From Euryodendron excelsum (taxonomy: Eukaryota; Streptophyta; Magnoliopsida; Ericales; Pentaphylacaceae): DNA of 64,000 bases. Shown here piece by piece: positions 1 through 10,769 of the stretch (position 1 is the first letter of the stretch; every line of letters begins with the position of its first letter). The position numbers and the translations under genes were made by a program. The notes under the pieces are model-generated. The model saw nothing but the letters and a program-made list of their open reading frames with translations, did not search any database and had not been told where the DNA came from. The stretch covers positions 27,706,318 through 27,770,317 of the forward strand of contig CM065379.1 of assembly GCA_033060915.1 (NCBI GenBank), read 5' to 3'.

Positions 1-827
1 CACCACTACCAGTGGCGCCAGCCACTTAGGAAACTTTATAAGTCAGCAAGCAACTTATCTTTGACTAGATTTGGGCGCCTGTACTAGTGACTACCATGCA
101 ACTTTTAGCCTGGCTTCACTAGGAGTGACTTCGAAAAATCCGGGAATGATTTGGAGGAGCCGGGAATGACCTAGAAGGCCAGAAAGGAGTAGGACCACTT
201 AAAATAGTGTCCTGGAGATATTTGACTTGAAAAGCAAGGATAAGATGTGTCGGAAAGGTTGACCGGGCCCTTAGGGGCAAAACGGTCAATCGAATTAGGA
301 AGCTGCCGGGGCGAACTCGAATTGTCCTGGAAGAAGACTTGGGATCTGGAAACATTATTCAGAATGTTCCCGGAGGTTGCCGGTTTGATTCCCAGAGCCG
401 GCCCACCAGGGGCAAAACGGTTATTTGCACCGGGTTTGCCGGAACTGACTCAGAATGGTCCGGAAAGGTAAAGGAAGGTTGAGAACACTATAAAAAGTAT
501 TCTCGGGACATTACTAGTTTGATACCTAGAGTTGGTGTGGTCGAAGAAGGAGACCGGCCTTCTAGGGGCAAAACGGTCATTTGTACCGGGTTGGCCGGAA
601 TTGACTCGGAATGGTTTGGAAAGGTAAAGGAAGGTTGAGAACACTATAAAAAGTATTCTTGGAACATTACCGGTTTGATACCCAGAGCCGGTGTGGTTCC
701 CGGGGCATTCGGATGCCTAGGGGCAAAATGGTCATCTTGACTGGAAAATCTCAAAAAAGGTCCAAAGGATAGTTTGGTCATTTTTCACCAAAGTGGGCTA
801 ACAGACACTGGTGTTGACCTGGGTTTT

Positions 828-949
828 GAGTGTTTCCGCCACTCTAACGGTGGTCGTCGTGACACAGGGGTTTGTTGCCAATTCCCTATATCGACCTATT
901 TGTGAGTATTTCCGCTACTCTAACGGTTTTGTGAGTAGTTTTGCTACTC
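828..949. repeat. Three short stem-loops with compensatory stem changes
   Basis: Three dyads follow each other: GAGTG...CACTC (828-844), GAGTA...TACTC (904-920) and GAGTAG...CTACTC (933-949), each with a 5-7 nt loop. The fifth base pair changes from G-C to A-T with both partners altered together. The same array occurs in the U3 of the other Tat-like LTRs (for example near 2048-2170, 20928-21045 and 59594-59717). Confidence 0.75.
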
Positions 950-960
950 GGACCGTCTTG

Positions 961-1165
961 AGGAATAAACTGTCTCGAGAGAGAGATTGGAAAGGGGTCT
1001 TACCATCTCCGAGGAGACGTGCCTGGATTGGAACCGTCTCGAGGAAAAAACTGTCTCGAGAGTGGGATTGGAAAGGGGACTTATCGTCTCTGAAGAGACG
1101 TGCCTGGATTGGAACCGTCTCAAGGAATAAACTGTCTCGAGAGTGGGATTGGAAAGATTTCGGAA
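961..1165. repeat. 81-bp tandem repeats, about 2.5 copies
   Basis: The anchor AATAAACTG or its variant recurs at 964, 1045 and 1126, an exact 81-bp spacing. Each unit has a CTCGAG-containing block and a hairpin of the type CGTCTC...GAGACG. Because 81 is 27 codons, a reading frame stays open across the array on both strands; I regard that as a by-product and not as a gene. Confidence 0.9.
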
Positions 1166-1351
1166 AGGACAATGCCCCTAAGGGCATTTTGGTTATTTTA
1201 CCTCTATTTGGGCCTGACAAGCCCACGAAGCGATGGAAAGACGGAATTTGGACCTAGAGAATTGGTTTTGATTGGAATATGCCTACAATGACTTGAAAAC
1301 AAGTCTGGACGGAGTGTAGACTGCCGAGCGGTCAAAAATGGGGTGCTTACA

Positions 1352-2727
1352 ACTACGAGTGACTCCAGACGATCTGTGAATGATTTGAAGGGACGGGAAT
1401 GGTACGGAAGGCCAGAAAGGGACAAGAACCCCTAAAATAGTGTCTTGGGGGTAATAGACTTGAAGAATGATGTTAGGATGGGATGGAGGGGTTGATCGGG
1501 CTATTAGGGACAAAACAGTCAATCGGGCCAGAAAGCTGCCAAGATGGACTTGAAATATCCCGGAAGAAGATTAAAAACTTAGAAACATTAACTAGAATGT
1601 TCAAGGAGGTTACCGGTTTGATACCTAGAGCCGATGTGGTTGGAAAAGGCGATTGGCCTAACTGGGGCAAAATGATCATTTTGCAGTAGGTTTGCCGGAA
1701 CTGACTCGGAATGATCAGAAAAGATAATGGAAGGTCAGGAATACTATAAGAAGCTTTCTCGGGAGGTTATCGGTTTGATACCCGAAGCCGGTGTGGTTCC
1801 CGGAGCACACGGATGCCTTGGGGCAAAATGGTCATCTTGATTGGAATGTCTCAGAATTGGCCCGAAACTGACTGGAAGGCACCTAATCATGCCAGAATCT
1901 CTTTAAGACAACCTTGGAAGGGTGGACTTACCGTTTTGAGGACTTAGATACTTTCTTGAGAAACGTGCTGGAAATGGCCCTAGGGGCAGTTTGGTCATTT
2001 TTCACCAGAGTGGGCTAGCAAGCACTAGTGTTGACTTGGGTTTTAAGTGTTTCCATCACTCTGATGGCAGTCCAGTGATATGGGGGTTTGTTGGTAATTC
2101 CCTATATCGACCTGCTTGCGAGTGTTTCCGCCACTCTGACGGTTGCGATATTTATGAGTATTTTTGTTACTCTAACGGGTCACTATCATTCCAGAGACTG
2201 CCTAATCTCAGGAAGCTACTAGGTGGACTTAGCACCTGAGGAATCGACTTTCTCGGAAGGCGTGCTGAAATGGATATTTTTGCATTGGCGGGCTAGCAGG
2301 CGCCAAAGGTAGACCGTTCTACCATCTAGGAGACTTGAGGTCTCGTCCCGGTCGACGAGTTTGAAGGGACTTACCGTTCTGAAGAGTTCACTTGAAAACG
2401 TGCCGGACAGGATGGACTTACCACCTCGAGGAATCAACTTTCTTGAAAGGTGTGCTGGATTTAATTGGAATTAGAATTGGACTGGAATTGGATTGAAAAG
2501 GGGACTTACCATCTTCGAAAAGACGTGCCCACTAGAATTGGACCAAACAATGCCTCTAAGGGCATTATGGTCATTTCGCCTTCATTGGGCTCAATGGGCC
2601 CATAAAGTGATTGATTGACGGGATTGGACTTGAAAAATTAATTTAGGTTGGAATGTGTCCATATTGACTTGAATATAAGTCTGGACAGACTGGAGACTGC
2701 CGAGCGAACAAAAAAGGGGTGCTTAGA
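1352..2727 (-). mobile_element. L1: 3' LTR of E1, U3 part
   Basis: This is the right part of a Tat-like LTR of the older subfamily, with one or two degraded units of about 50 bp near 2480-2540 in place of an 81-bp array. It ends with GGGGTGCTTAGA, where other copies have CTTACA, and is followed directly by a polypurine tract on the minus strand. The left part of the LTR lies beyond L0 and outside the window. Confidence 0.8.
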
Positions 2728-2742
2728 GCTGCCCCTCTTTCT
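2728..2742 (-). other. Polypurine tract of E1
   Basis: Read on the minus strand this is AGAAAGAGGGGCAGC, directly next to the 3' LTR, the place where plus-strand DNA synthesis is primed in LTR retrotransposons. The equivalent tract of E3 is at 31011-31025. Confidence 0.8.
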
Positions 2743-2765
2743 CTATCTTCACCCTCCGAAGATAG
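2743..2765. other. Stem-loop beside the polypurine tract
   Basis: CTATCTTC (2743-2750) pairs perfectly with GAAGATAG (2758-2765) around a 7-nt loop. The E3 counterpart at 31026-31048 pairs CTGTCTTTG with CAAAGACAG. The sequence differs but the pairing is kept, with a paired A-T to G-C replacement. Confidence 0.7.
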
Positions 2766-3186
2766 AAAACGATAAAGTAGGAGTCCTATGTTAACTGTGA
2801 GGCGGTCAGAGGGACAGACTTTGCAAATTTTCAAAAACGGGAGGTTGGAAATGGATATTGGGCCCAAAAGGCCTTTGAAATTGAGTTTTGGCGGGAAAAA
2901 GGGCAAGATCGCCCAAAATTGGACACTGACACCACTAGTAGTGGTGCCTTTGTTAGAATTGGCTTGGCGCCAGCAGTGGAGCCAGGCTTGGGTTCAAAAC
3001 CAGAAACATTTTTGGTTCGAACACTTGCGAGATTTGAAGAATTTTTGCAAAATCGAGAGGCATTGCGAGGAAACCGACTTCGACATTGCAACAGTGCTTC
3101 ATAAGGACCACGAGGGATTACCGAAAGTAGACCCCGTCACTAAAAAAGTCCCCAGAAGAGAAGATTTTGCCGGAGAACTCCAAGAG
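2766..3186 (+). other. Putative first exon of the antisense gene in E1
   Basis: The stretch ends in AAGAG|GTGAGT, a near-perfect plant splice donor. An ATG at 2788 opens a frame that runs to the donor. Its first 44 codons align without gaps to the E3 counterpart (31075 onward), but that frame soon closes in E3, and similarity seems no higher in protein than in DNA, so it may be untranslated leader. It contains a copy of the GGCGCC-type dyad found in the LTR promoter (about 2935-2990). Transcription would run from the left, out of the 3' LTR in antisense direction. Confidence 0.45.
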
Positions 3187-4514
3187 GTGAGTTTTAGATT
3201 TTATGTTGATTTCGGTGTGTAAAATTCCGTTTGAACCATGTGAACAGTGAAAATTGATGTTTTGATATATTTTGAACACTGTGGTGAAGTTATTTTTACA
3301 TTTTGGTGCTTATTTGATTGAATGTGAGTGATTTTTCATGATTATGTGAAAGGGTGTTTTTGCAGGAATTGGGGGTTTGTTCCTATAAGTTTGGTTATTA
3401 TGTGTTTCGGCTAGATTTTTATACTGTGTGCTTTAGAAAAATGTGTTTAACAGCCATGTGAAGTTTGGTGATTTTTTGAAAACTTGGTGAATTTTTTATT
3501 TTTTAAAAAATAGAAAAAAATACTTAGAAAAAATAGAAAAAATAGAGAAAATTATGAAATTGATGAAATTATTAGAGTTTAAAATTTAGAAAAAGTTGGG
3601 AATATTTTGAAAAACATTTGAAATTATTGTGAGAAATTTTAGGACAACTTTGAAAACAATTGATTTATTGAAAAATAAAACAAGTCTTTTGAAAAGCTTG
3701 AAAATTTGAAAAAGTATGCGCGGGTGTTGATGTTATTTAATTGTGACGTTGTGCGGTGCATGGTTTGTATTTTGTGTTGATATTGTGGGTGTTGTAAGGA
3801 CCATTTTTAAGCGGGACTCTGCCGAAATTTTTTTTTGAATTTAAGGAGTTGAAAAAGTTTTGGAATAAAATCTTTTTGAAGTAGAAAAAGACAGGAAACC
3901 CTAGAGATTTAGAAAATCCAATTTGACTCGAAGTTGGAAAATCAAAATTTGTAGGAAATTCATTTTGACATAGAAGACCGGATTTTTGAAGACAAACAAA
4001 GAGATTTGGAATTTGACAGAAATCTTGGAACAAAATTTTTTGAAAAACCTGAAATATTGGTTGGAATAAACACAAGATTAGAAAAGCTCTAAGATGGGCT
4101 GAGGAACTTTGAGATTTGATTTTGGAGAATTCTAAACTATGATTCCTAAAATGAATTTTCGGGAAGAAAAATATTTTAGAAATTGACTTTCAAGAATTGA
4201 TTTTGAACTGTGAGGGAATTAGAAAATCTTTTGAAAATGGGTTTTTGGAAAAGAATCTTTGGAGGACAAAGCTTTTGAAAAATTTAGAGAAAAGGTTAAG
4301 AAACCCATTGAGAAACTGAAGTTAAGAAAAAAAAAATTATTTTTGAGAGTTAAGTTTCAAAAACCTTTTGAATTGGCTAAAGCAAGATCTACTGTCAGCT
4401 ATGTCAACATTTTTTTTTTACTCATGCTTTTATCCTTGGTTATTATTATTATTATTATTTCCTTATCAGCATATACCGTATATTAACACCTCTTATCTTG
4501 ACTTACCTTTTCAG
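3187..4514 (+). other. Putative intron of the E1 antisense gene
   Basis: The stretch is AT-rich with no sustained reading frame. It begins with GTGAGT and ends with a T-rich run and TTTTCAG. E3 has the same arrangement (GTAAGA at 31308, TTTCAG ending at 32031) with a shorter intron of about 0.72 kb. Conserved splice borders on the plus strand support a real gene opposite to the retrotransposon sense strand. Confidence 0.6.
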
Positions 4515-6336
4515 AATGACAAATGCTGGTGATGATAGTTCTGAGAGGAGATGCTACTCCAGGAAGGTGGCTTGGACGGATTCTGTCAGTGGTTCCAGTC
4601 GATACAAGGGTAGCCAGCAATCTACTGGACAGGCATCGTCTAGTTAGAGCGAAAGGGGGAGTAGACCACCTATCGACCCCTTTCCTCCGGTTGAGTAGGC
4701 TTTTGAGGAGGAGATTGGTGCAGAGGATGAGGTACTGGGTCTTGGTGATCAAGTGACTGGTTACGGGAGAGCCTCCATCCGGCACAGACAGATAGACGCT
4801 GAGTTTGGCGATCTGGATGTACTAGACATTCCACCATTGGGAGATCTTGCCTATCATCCCAGTGTGTATTCTAGACAGCACCTGCCTCCTCCACACGTTC
4901 ACACAGTCTTCAGAAAGGCTTTCCATTAGGTGTTTGTGACCATGCAATGGGCTGCTCCATCCTACAGTGCTTTTTTGGCTGAGATTGGATTTGAAGCTTT
5001 CATGGGATTACAGGCTAACGAGAGGTGGTTTGGAGAGACCGAGACCTTCCATTTTGTTGGCTTCGAGTTGGGACCTACTCCTTTGGATTGGGCTATCATC
5101 ACGGGGCTTTCCTTCGTCGGTCGATAGATCACCTTGCAGTCAGTTAGCAAAGATGACAGGTGTATTTTGTTGGACTTGCCCCCTCTTGAGCGTTCTGCCT
5201 TCCCAGTCTTTTGGCTCAGTGGGGACGATAGTACCTTTGTGGTTGAGCCACCGCCTGCTCGGTGAGACATCATGAGGCGACGACTTATTTTATACATTAT
5301 CTTCAGCTGCTTCTGTAACAACAACAACAACAAGTCGCTCGTGCCTTTTCAGTTGGTGAGCATAGTAGCGGATCTTGCGGCTTTGTCTAAGCTAGATTGG
5401 GGGTCCTTCTCCTTCGGTTGCTTCCTTCAATCGATGCGGGTCCGGACCTCCTCTCGTTGGGGCAGCATGACTAGTTTATGGCCTTTTCTTGTCTGGTGGA
5501 GCTATGAGTACCTGCATGTTCGTCATCTTACAGTTTTTGTGGATGACCTTAATCCTCGTGCTTTAAGGTGGACTCGTGACCAGGTTGCCCAGTGATCGGA
5601 GATTACTGACTTCGTGACTTTATGGGCGAACCTAGAGCTCATTGAGGCGAGGGACGTGACTTTGTGGCCTTTCATTGGATTAGTTTATTATGAGACGGTG
5701 CGGTACTTGCTCCCGTTATTCTTATTGAGGGCTTCCTTTCTCAGCGATGATTCTTAGGAGTCCTACCTGGGGGACCAGTACTGGCGGCAGTTTCATGAGG
5801 ACTTCCGGTCAGCAGGAGATCCACCGAAGTACATGTTTGGAGCCTTAGTGGAGGGAGTTCCTATTCTTTATTAGGAGTGCCAGCCGGCTGCCGGTTTCCT
5901 ACTTCCTTTGAATACAGACTATGTTGCACACTTCCGGGCTCATTCTATTGGTGCCTTCACTTGGTTTGAGGTTGTAGTTAGCAATACTTTGTGGGCCAGG
6001 AGGTGGTCAACTTGTGGCGCTGTGCCGAGGAATACGTGGCCCAGGCTGAGTTTATTGCTGTGAGAGACTAGAGGGATTGATACTGGACAGAGCTAGATTA
6101 GTACTAGGCAGAGGTAGCTTCCTTGACGGCTCGGTTAGCCCAGATGGGAGGTGACGGGGTATGTTGTGTTTTCCTTCCTTCTTCCCTTCGCACTGCTATT
6201 GTTTAGTTATTCATTTATGTCACTGGTTCTGGTTCTATCTTCTTTGCAGGATGCTGGTGCTTCTAGTAGTTATCCACCTCCTTCGAATGCAGGTTTCGGA
6301 GATTTTGATCCCGAGGATACTGACTTTGATCTTTGA
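4515..6336 (+). pseudogene. Captured plant mobile domain (PMD) gene, antisense inside E1
   Basis: An ATG at 4516 starts one base after the acceptor. The same frame can be followed from 4516 to about 5995 through in-frame stops, then a small frameshift. Motifs are those of PMD (MAIN-like, aminotransferase-like) proteins: FLAEIGFEAFMGL, ERWFGETETFHF, PTPLDWAIITGL, a KLDWGSFSFGCF segment and VWWSYEYLHV, then a probable coiled coil (YWTELD...AEVASLTARLAQM). A 91-bp intron (6159-6249, GTATGT...TTTGCAG) precedes the last exon, which ends GDFDPEDTDFDL and TGA at 6334-6336. At least a dozen stops interrupt it, all TAG or TGA, so it is not functional here. PMD proteins act in transposon silencing and meristem maintenance in plants, and such domains also occur in transposons; whether this copy ever served the element is unknown. 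Confidence 0.75.
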
Positions 6337-6693
6337 CAGATGCCCCTAGAGGAGACCATGATCTTCTCTTGCCCATATCCTGGAGATGTATTTATGTTAG
6401 ACATTTTTATTTTTATAGATTTTGCACAAAGGTAGATATTTATGATTTAGATGGTTAAGTGTATGGACAGGCAGAGATATTTATAATATTTATAGCTAAG
6501 TACATGTTCAGATGCAGGTGATGGATGATGATGTTGTATATCAATTACATGAGTTGATATTAAACTTGTGTTGGTGACATCTGTTTTTACTGGGAGTTAT
6601 GTCCTATGCATGCAATGCTCATGTTGTTTTTTTTTTTAATGAAAATGTATACACATATTAAAGATATTCTAGTTAAAGGAATGACAAGGGGTG
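6337..6693 (+). other. 3' flank of the PMD pseudogene within E1
   Basis: No gene is seen. The sequence is AT-rich with a TTTTTTTTTT run near 6628 and could hold the 3' untranslated region of the antisense gene. It ends at the E2 insertion. Confidence 0.5.
6689..6693. repeat. Target-site duplication GGGTG of E2
   Basis: GGGTG precedes the left LTR (6689-6693) and is repeated exactly after the right LTR (21765-21769). The left LTR starts CG where other copies have TG. Confidence 0.75.
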
Positions 6694-9154
6694 CGTCACG
6701 CCCAGATTTTTCGCACTTGAAAAATACACACACAAGCGGAAAAAATATTGTACTCTCTCGTTAGAACTCACCCTCCTAGAAGAATGAATGCGACTATATT
6801 TGAATTGAAAATTAATTTCAATAAAGGGCTTTTTGAAAACATTTGGAGTCACCAGCTAACTTGATTAAGGTGAGTTTGGTCACCTAAAAACTAAGCACAA
6901 TCCGAAAACTACACTTACGGTTTTTTGAAAACGATTTTTGAAAATACTACCTCTAGAGAGGGTTTTTAAGAAAACAGGTTGTTTGGCAACCTTGGGAAAA
7001 TAACTAAGCCCTTTTTTGAAAATAAACTCCATTTTGGTCTTTCAAAATAGTGATCTAGGTTTGAAAGTTGGTTACGTGTAGGGAAGACGCACTAAGCCAT
7101 CACCCTACCCTACCCTTGCAATACCTACATATCTATTTACCCTAAATTCACCTATGAGAGTTTTCAACTAACAAAGGTCCAATCCTATCCACTTTAAAAA
7201 AAAGAATGTTTAAAAAGATATGATGCATGATATGCGAGTGCAAGAAAAGAGAGTTGGAAAATAGATTTGAAAATAAATTAATTTGATTTAAAAAGAAATT
7301 TGAAAAGCTATATTTGATTTTGGAAAGTTTTAGAAATTGGAAATAGAGATTTAGAAATAGAATTTTGGAATTGGAAACTTGCAAATAAATTATGTAATTA
7401 GAAACTTGAAAAAAGTTGTGGAATTGGAGATTTGAAAGAAGTTGTGGAAATAGAAGCTTGAAAAAGATTTTGGAATTGGAAATTTAAAAAAGGTTGTGAC
7501 CGCACCCATGAGAGTTACCTACGTATTCTCTTGGAGGAATTAGGTCAGTCGTAGTTCGGACAAGAGTCCGATAGAAAATAGAATGTTTGATTGGAAAAAG
7601 AAATTGAATTGGAATTTGGATTTGATTTGAATTTAGAATAGAAGCTTGGAATTTGAAATGGAAGAATAGAGACCTTATACCTAGGAAGATAGGATTTAGA
7701 AAGGACTCGAGATTAAGAAAGACTTGACTAGAATGTTGGACTTAGAAGATTGAAGAAAGATTGGATTTAGGAAGGGTTCGAATTAGGAAATGTCTGATAT
7801 AGGAAAGTTTCGTTTTAGAAAAGTTTCAATTTAGGAAAGTGTTAGATTAAGAAAGTTTTGAAATAGGAAACAATTCGTTTTAAGAAAGTTTTGAAATTCG
7901 AAAGACTTCGTTTTAAAAAAGTTTCAAAATTGGAAAGTTTTGAAATAGCGAAGCTTTGAAAGTTGGAAAGTTTCGAATTTAGAAAGTTTTAGATTTGGAA
8001 AGATTTGAAGTTTAGAGAAGTTTAGAATTTTAGAAAGATTCAAAGTTTGAGTTTTAGAAATTATTGAAATTAGGAAACGTTTTGAGTTGAAGAAGGGTTT
8101 GAAAACTTAGATTTGGAAAGTTAAGATTTGGAAAGGGATGGAATTAAGAAAGGTTTGAAAGCTTAAAATTTAAGGACAGATTTAAAAGTTTAAGTTTAGG
8201 AAACTTAAGGTTTAGGAAAGTACTAGATTAGGAAGGAGTTGAATTATGAAAGATTTGGATTTGGAAGGATTAAAATTCCTATTTCCTAAAGCAAGGGATT
8301 AGATTTTGTTTCTAAAAAGAGATGTTTTGATTTTGTTTCCAAAAATGGAGGATAGGATCTAGTTTTCTAAATGGGAGATTAGATTTGGCATGAATTTGGA
8401 AAAACGGAGTTTTGGAAATTCTAGTTTTAGGAAGACTATAGTTTTGATGTAGAAAATAGGTTTTGGAAATATATATAGTTTTGATGTAGAAAACAAGAGG
8501 TTTTGAAAATTTAGGTTTTGAGGCCAAAATAAGGGATTGGAAATCATGCTTTTGGGAAGGAAAATTAGGGTTTCTTAATTGTGGGTTCTAGGGTTTGACT
8601 TGGACTCTAAAGAAGGAGATTTTTTGGAAAGTAGTTTTTGGAAAGAGGGATTTTTGGAAAGAAATCCTAGAGAGGAGTTTTTGGAAAGCGAATTTTTAGG
8701 AAAGCGTTTAGGGAGTGTTTTTAGAAAGTGAATTCGAAGAAGGTGTTTTTGGAAAGAGTTCTTGGAAAGAGTTTTTCTAGGAAGAAGACCTAGGGAGCAC
8801 TTTTAGATAGTGAATTTTAAAGAGAGTGTTTTTGGAAAGGAGTTTGAAAAAGAGTTTTTGAAAAATAGATTTTTGGAGGGAGTTTTTGAAAACAACTTTG
8901 GAAAGGAGATTAGAGAGAGTTTTTAGAAAGCATGTTGGAAAAGAGATTTTTAAAAGGAGATTTTTGAGAAGACATTTTTTAGAAAGTATATAAAATATCT
9001 CACTTTCCTAAAGCGATTCTAACCATAAGAAGATTAGAACCACTTTAGGAGAATGGTTTTGAAAACAACAATGTTTTGAAAATATGAACCATATTGGTCA
9101 CCTTAAATGTAACACTTTCCTAAAGCAACCCTAGCCATGAAAAGGTTAGAATCA
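6694..9154 (-). mobile_element. Truncated 3' LTR of E2 (R-U5 side only)
   Basis: It matches the left half of the E2 5' LTR (16832-19335) closely from the terminus to the CTAGCCATGAAAAGG block and stops abruptly after AGAATCA. Positions 7680-8990 are GA-rich, built of degenerate GGAAAGTTTTGAAT-like units. Reading frames in that part are chance effects of low complexity. Confidence 0.85.
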
Positions 9155-10155
9155 GGTGTACACAATGGGGGATTCTTGTCACTGAGTTTGGACAGCTTTT
9201 GGTCAATTTTCTTCACAGATTCATACGCGAGTTCGTCTTCGGGGGTCGGCATTTTATCGAGGTCATACCGTAACCAAGAATGACACTGCTCTGTATCTTC
9301 GCATTCCATTTCCTCCCCAACCTTGTAATATATCTCTTGGCATGCAGCAAAACAAACCTTGTTATCACCAAACTTTGTAATGACGTTGACGGTGTGGTCT
9401 AACAGAGGGTTCGTAGTGCCATTTGGAGAAGGATTTATTGGTTGTAAGCCAATAATCTTATTATCTATCAGGTCTTGAATCTTATGCTTAAGGGTCAAAC
9501 AATCTTCAGTGTCATGTCCTCGGCCGCCCGAATGATACTTATAGCTCACTGCAGATTCAAAGTAATGAGGTAGAGGATTAGGCCGGGGTCAGACATGTAT
9601 AGGCTTCAGATATTCGACTGCTAAGAGACTAAAATAGGCCGTGGTCTATGAACACACGAGTTTAGTAAGCATCCGCTTTTTCCCACTTGTTTGCCCAGGC
9701 CGAAGAGGTGTTGCAGATGTTTTTGATGATTGGGAACCGAGCTTTGGTCAGGTCACCACCGGGTTCATGTTTCGGGAATTGAAAGGGCTTCAGGTTTTAT
9801 GTTTTAAAATGGAATAATTTTTGGTGACAGGGCCAAATGGGTTGGGCTGGTATCTGTAGGAGAGATTATATAATCCGTGGGTTTGGTTAGAGGTTGGTTT
9901 GGAAGGCATCCGAGCAAGGCCCTCGGCCTGGGGAGGTTGTTGGTAAGCAATGGTCGAGGCATAGTATTGGTTTTCCTTCTTCATCCTTTTTCGTCCATCA
10001 TGGATTTGGGCCTGCGAGGACTCTGCTTGCTCATGGGTTGCGTGGGATAAGAGTGAAGAAAGTATGCTTTCCATTTCGGTCATCCTATGCCTGACTCCTC
10101 TTGCCTCCGCTAGTAGTAGAGTTAAGGTATCGAGAGTAAGTAATTCCATGGGCAT
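9155..10155 (-). pseudogene. gag: Tat-like gag fragment of E2
   Basis: The sense start is ATG at 10155. The upstream half (10155-9790) has a basic, Gln-rich segment and the motif YRYQPNPFGPVTKN. The downstream half (9549-9155) has the gag zinc-binding-like signature YHSGGRGHDTEDCLTLKHKI, then DHTVNVITKFGDNKVC and CQEIYYKVGEE. The Cys expected before YH is replaced. The middle (9550-9790) has stops and a frame change. Gag forms the capsid and packages element RNA. It ends at a junction with the 3' LTR, so the C-terminal part is lost. The homologous E1 gag continues in 23393-23804. Confidence 0.7.
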
Positions 10156-10182
10156 TTCTTAGTTTTTGGCCTGTAAGACGCT

Positions 10183-10184
<2 letters not shown>

Positions 10185-10218
<34 letters not shown>
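10185..10218 (+). repeat. Run of 34 G (C run on the sense strand)
   Basis: An uninterrupted G homopolymer lies just upstream of the gag start on the sense strand. Its length is very unusual, and true length and assembly accuracy are uncertain. Confidence 0.9.
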
Positions 10219-10219
<1 letters not shown>

Positions 10220-10769
10220 TGAGGAGAGGTACCTAAAACCAACAAAGGAAAAGAGTCAGTGTTTTATCTTGACAAGTTTTTATGCAATGCATGCTCTAGG
10301 GTGCCCCTCTTTAGGAGGGAAACTACAGATGGTCTATTGGCTCACTTTTGGAGATAGGGGATTTGCCCCTGTATGCAGATACCTTACCATCAGACGGGAA
10401 CCTTTCCTTCGTTCATGCATTTATTCACTCACTCATTCGCAAAAAATAAAGAAATACATTTAACTTTGGGTTTAATATACAAAAGAATTGAAATACACTT
10501 AACAAGGGGAGAGAGAACATTTTCCTTTGGGGTTACACCTATCTAGTTTTATAAAGGAAGACCTAAACTACTCTTGAGTCTTCGGATTCACCTTTGTTGG
10601 ATTTGATGTCGAGGGGGTTACTAAGAGACCTTGTTGATCGATTGCCCCTTATCTTCTTGGCAATCTTACCTCCGTGAGCATAGAGGGATTGGGGCTCCTC
10701 TTATGGAATGAATTGATGTGCATGCCATAAGTCCTTAGGGTTACATGAAAACCCTTAGGGTTTGGATAG
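10219..10769 (-). other. Leader of E2, gag-proximal part
   Basis: This noncoding stretch matches 36560-37030 in E3 and 62140-62520 in E1. It contains the conserved blocks GGAGATAGGGGATTTGCCCC and GATTGCCCCTTATCTTCTTG. It continues at 15914 beyond S1. Confidence 0.75.
10765..10769. repeat. Target-site duplication of S1 (GATAG / GGTAG)
   Basis: GATAG precedes S1 and GGTAG (15914-15918) follows it, one mismatch in five. The homologous uninterrupted leader in E3 and E1 (AGGGTTTGGGTA then GTTT) shows the empty site. Confidence 0.7.

Larger units (their letters stand above)
1..1351 (-). mobile_element. L0: right-hand (U3) part of a Tat-like LTR inserted in the E1 3' LTR
   Basis: The sequence matches the right ends of the E3 LTRs (29.3-31.0 and 41.4-43.2 kb) and of S3 closely, and ends with the same GGGGTGCTTACA. 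At 1352 the text switches to a different LTR position (the CACTAGGAGTGACTCC region), which shows that L0 lies inside another LTR. Its left part, and so whether it is a solo LTR or a full element, lies before the window. It starts just upstream (on the sense strand) of where the TATA box sits in other copies. It belongs to the subfamily with 81-bp repeats. Confidence 0.85.

Noticed and set aside
958..1165. CRISPR-like regularly spaced repeats
   Set aside because: Whole 81-bp units repeat without unique spacers, inside a plant LTR.
811..1257. Plus-strand frame of 148 codons with repeated RNKLSRERDWKG-like segments, and the similar ones at 30404-30892 and 42315-42755
   Set aside because: They coincide with 81-bp tandem repeats; a 27-codon period keeps a frame open without selection, and frames are open on both strands.
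5300..5330. AACAACAACAAC run in the PMD gene as an insertion
   Set aside because: It stays in frame (poly-Asn) between matching PMD segments, so it is an expanded codon repeat.
7680..8990. Many short minus-strand frames (Phe/Leu/Ser/Lys-rich) in the GA-rich LTR parts
   Set aside because: Low-complexity CTTTCC-like sequence yields such frames by chance; none is conserved among LTR copies.
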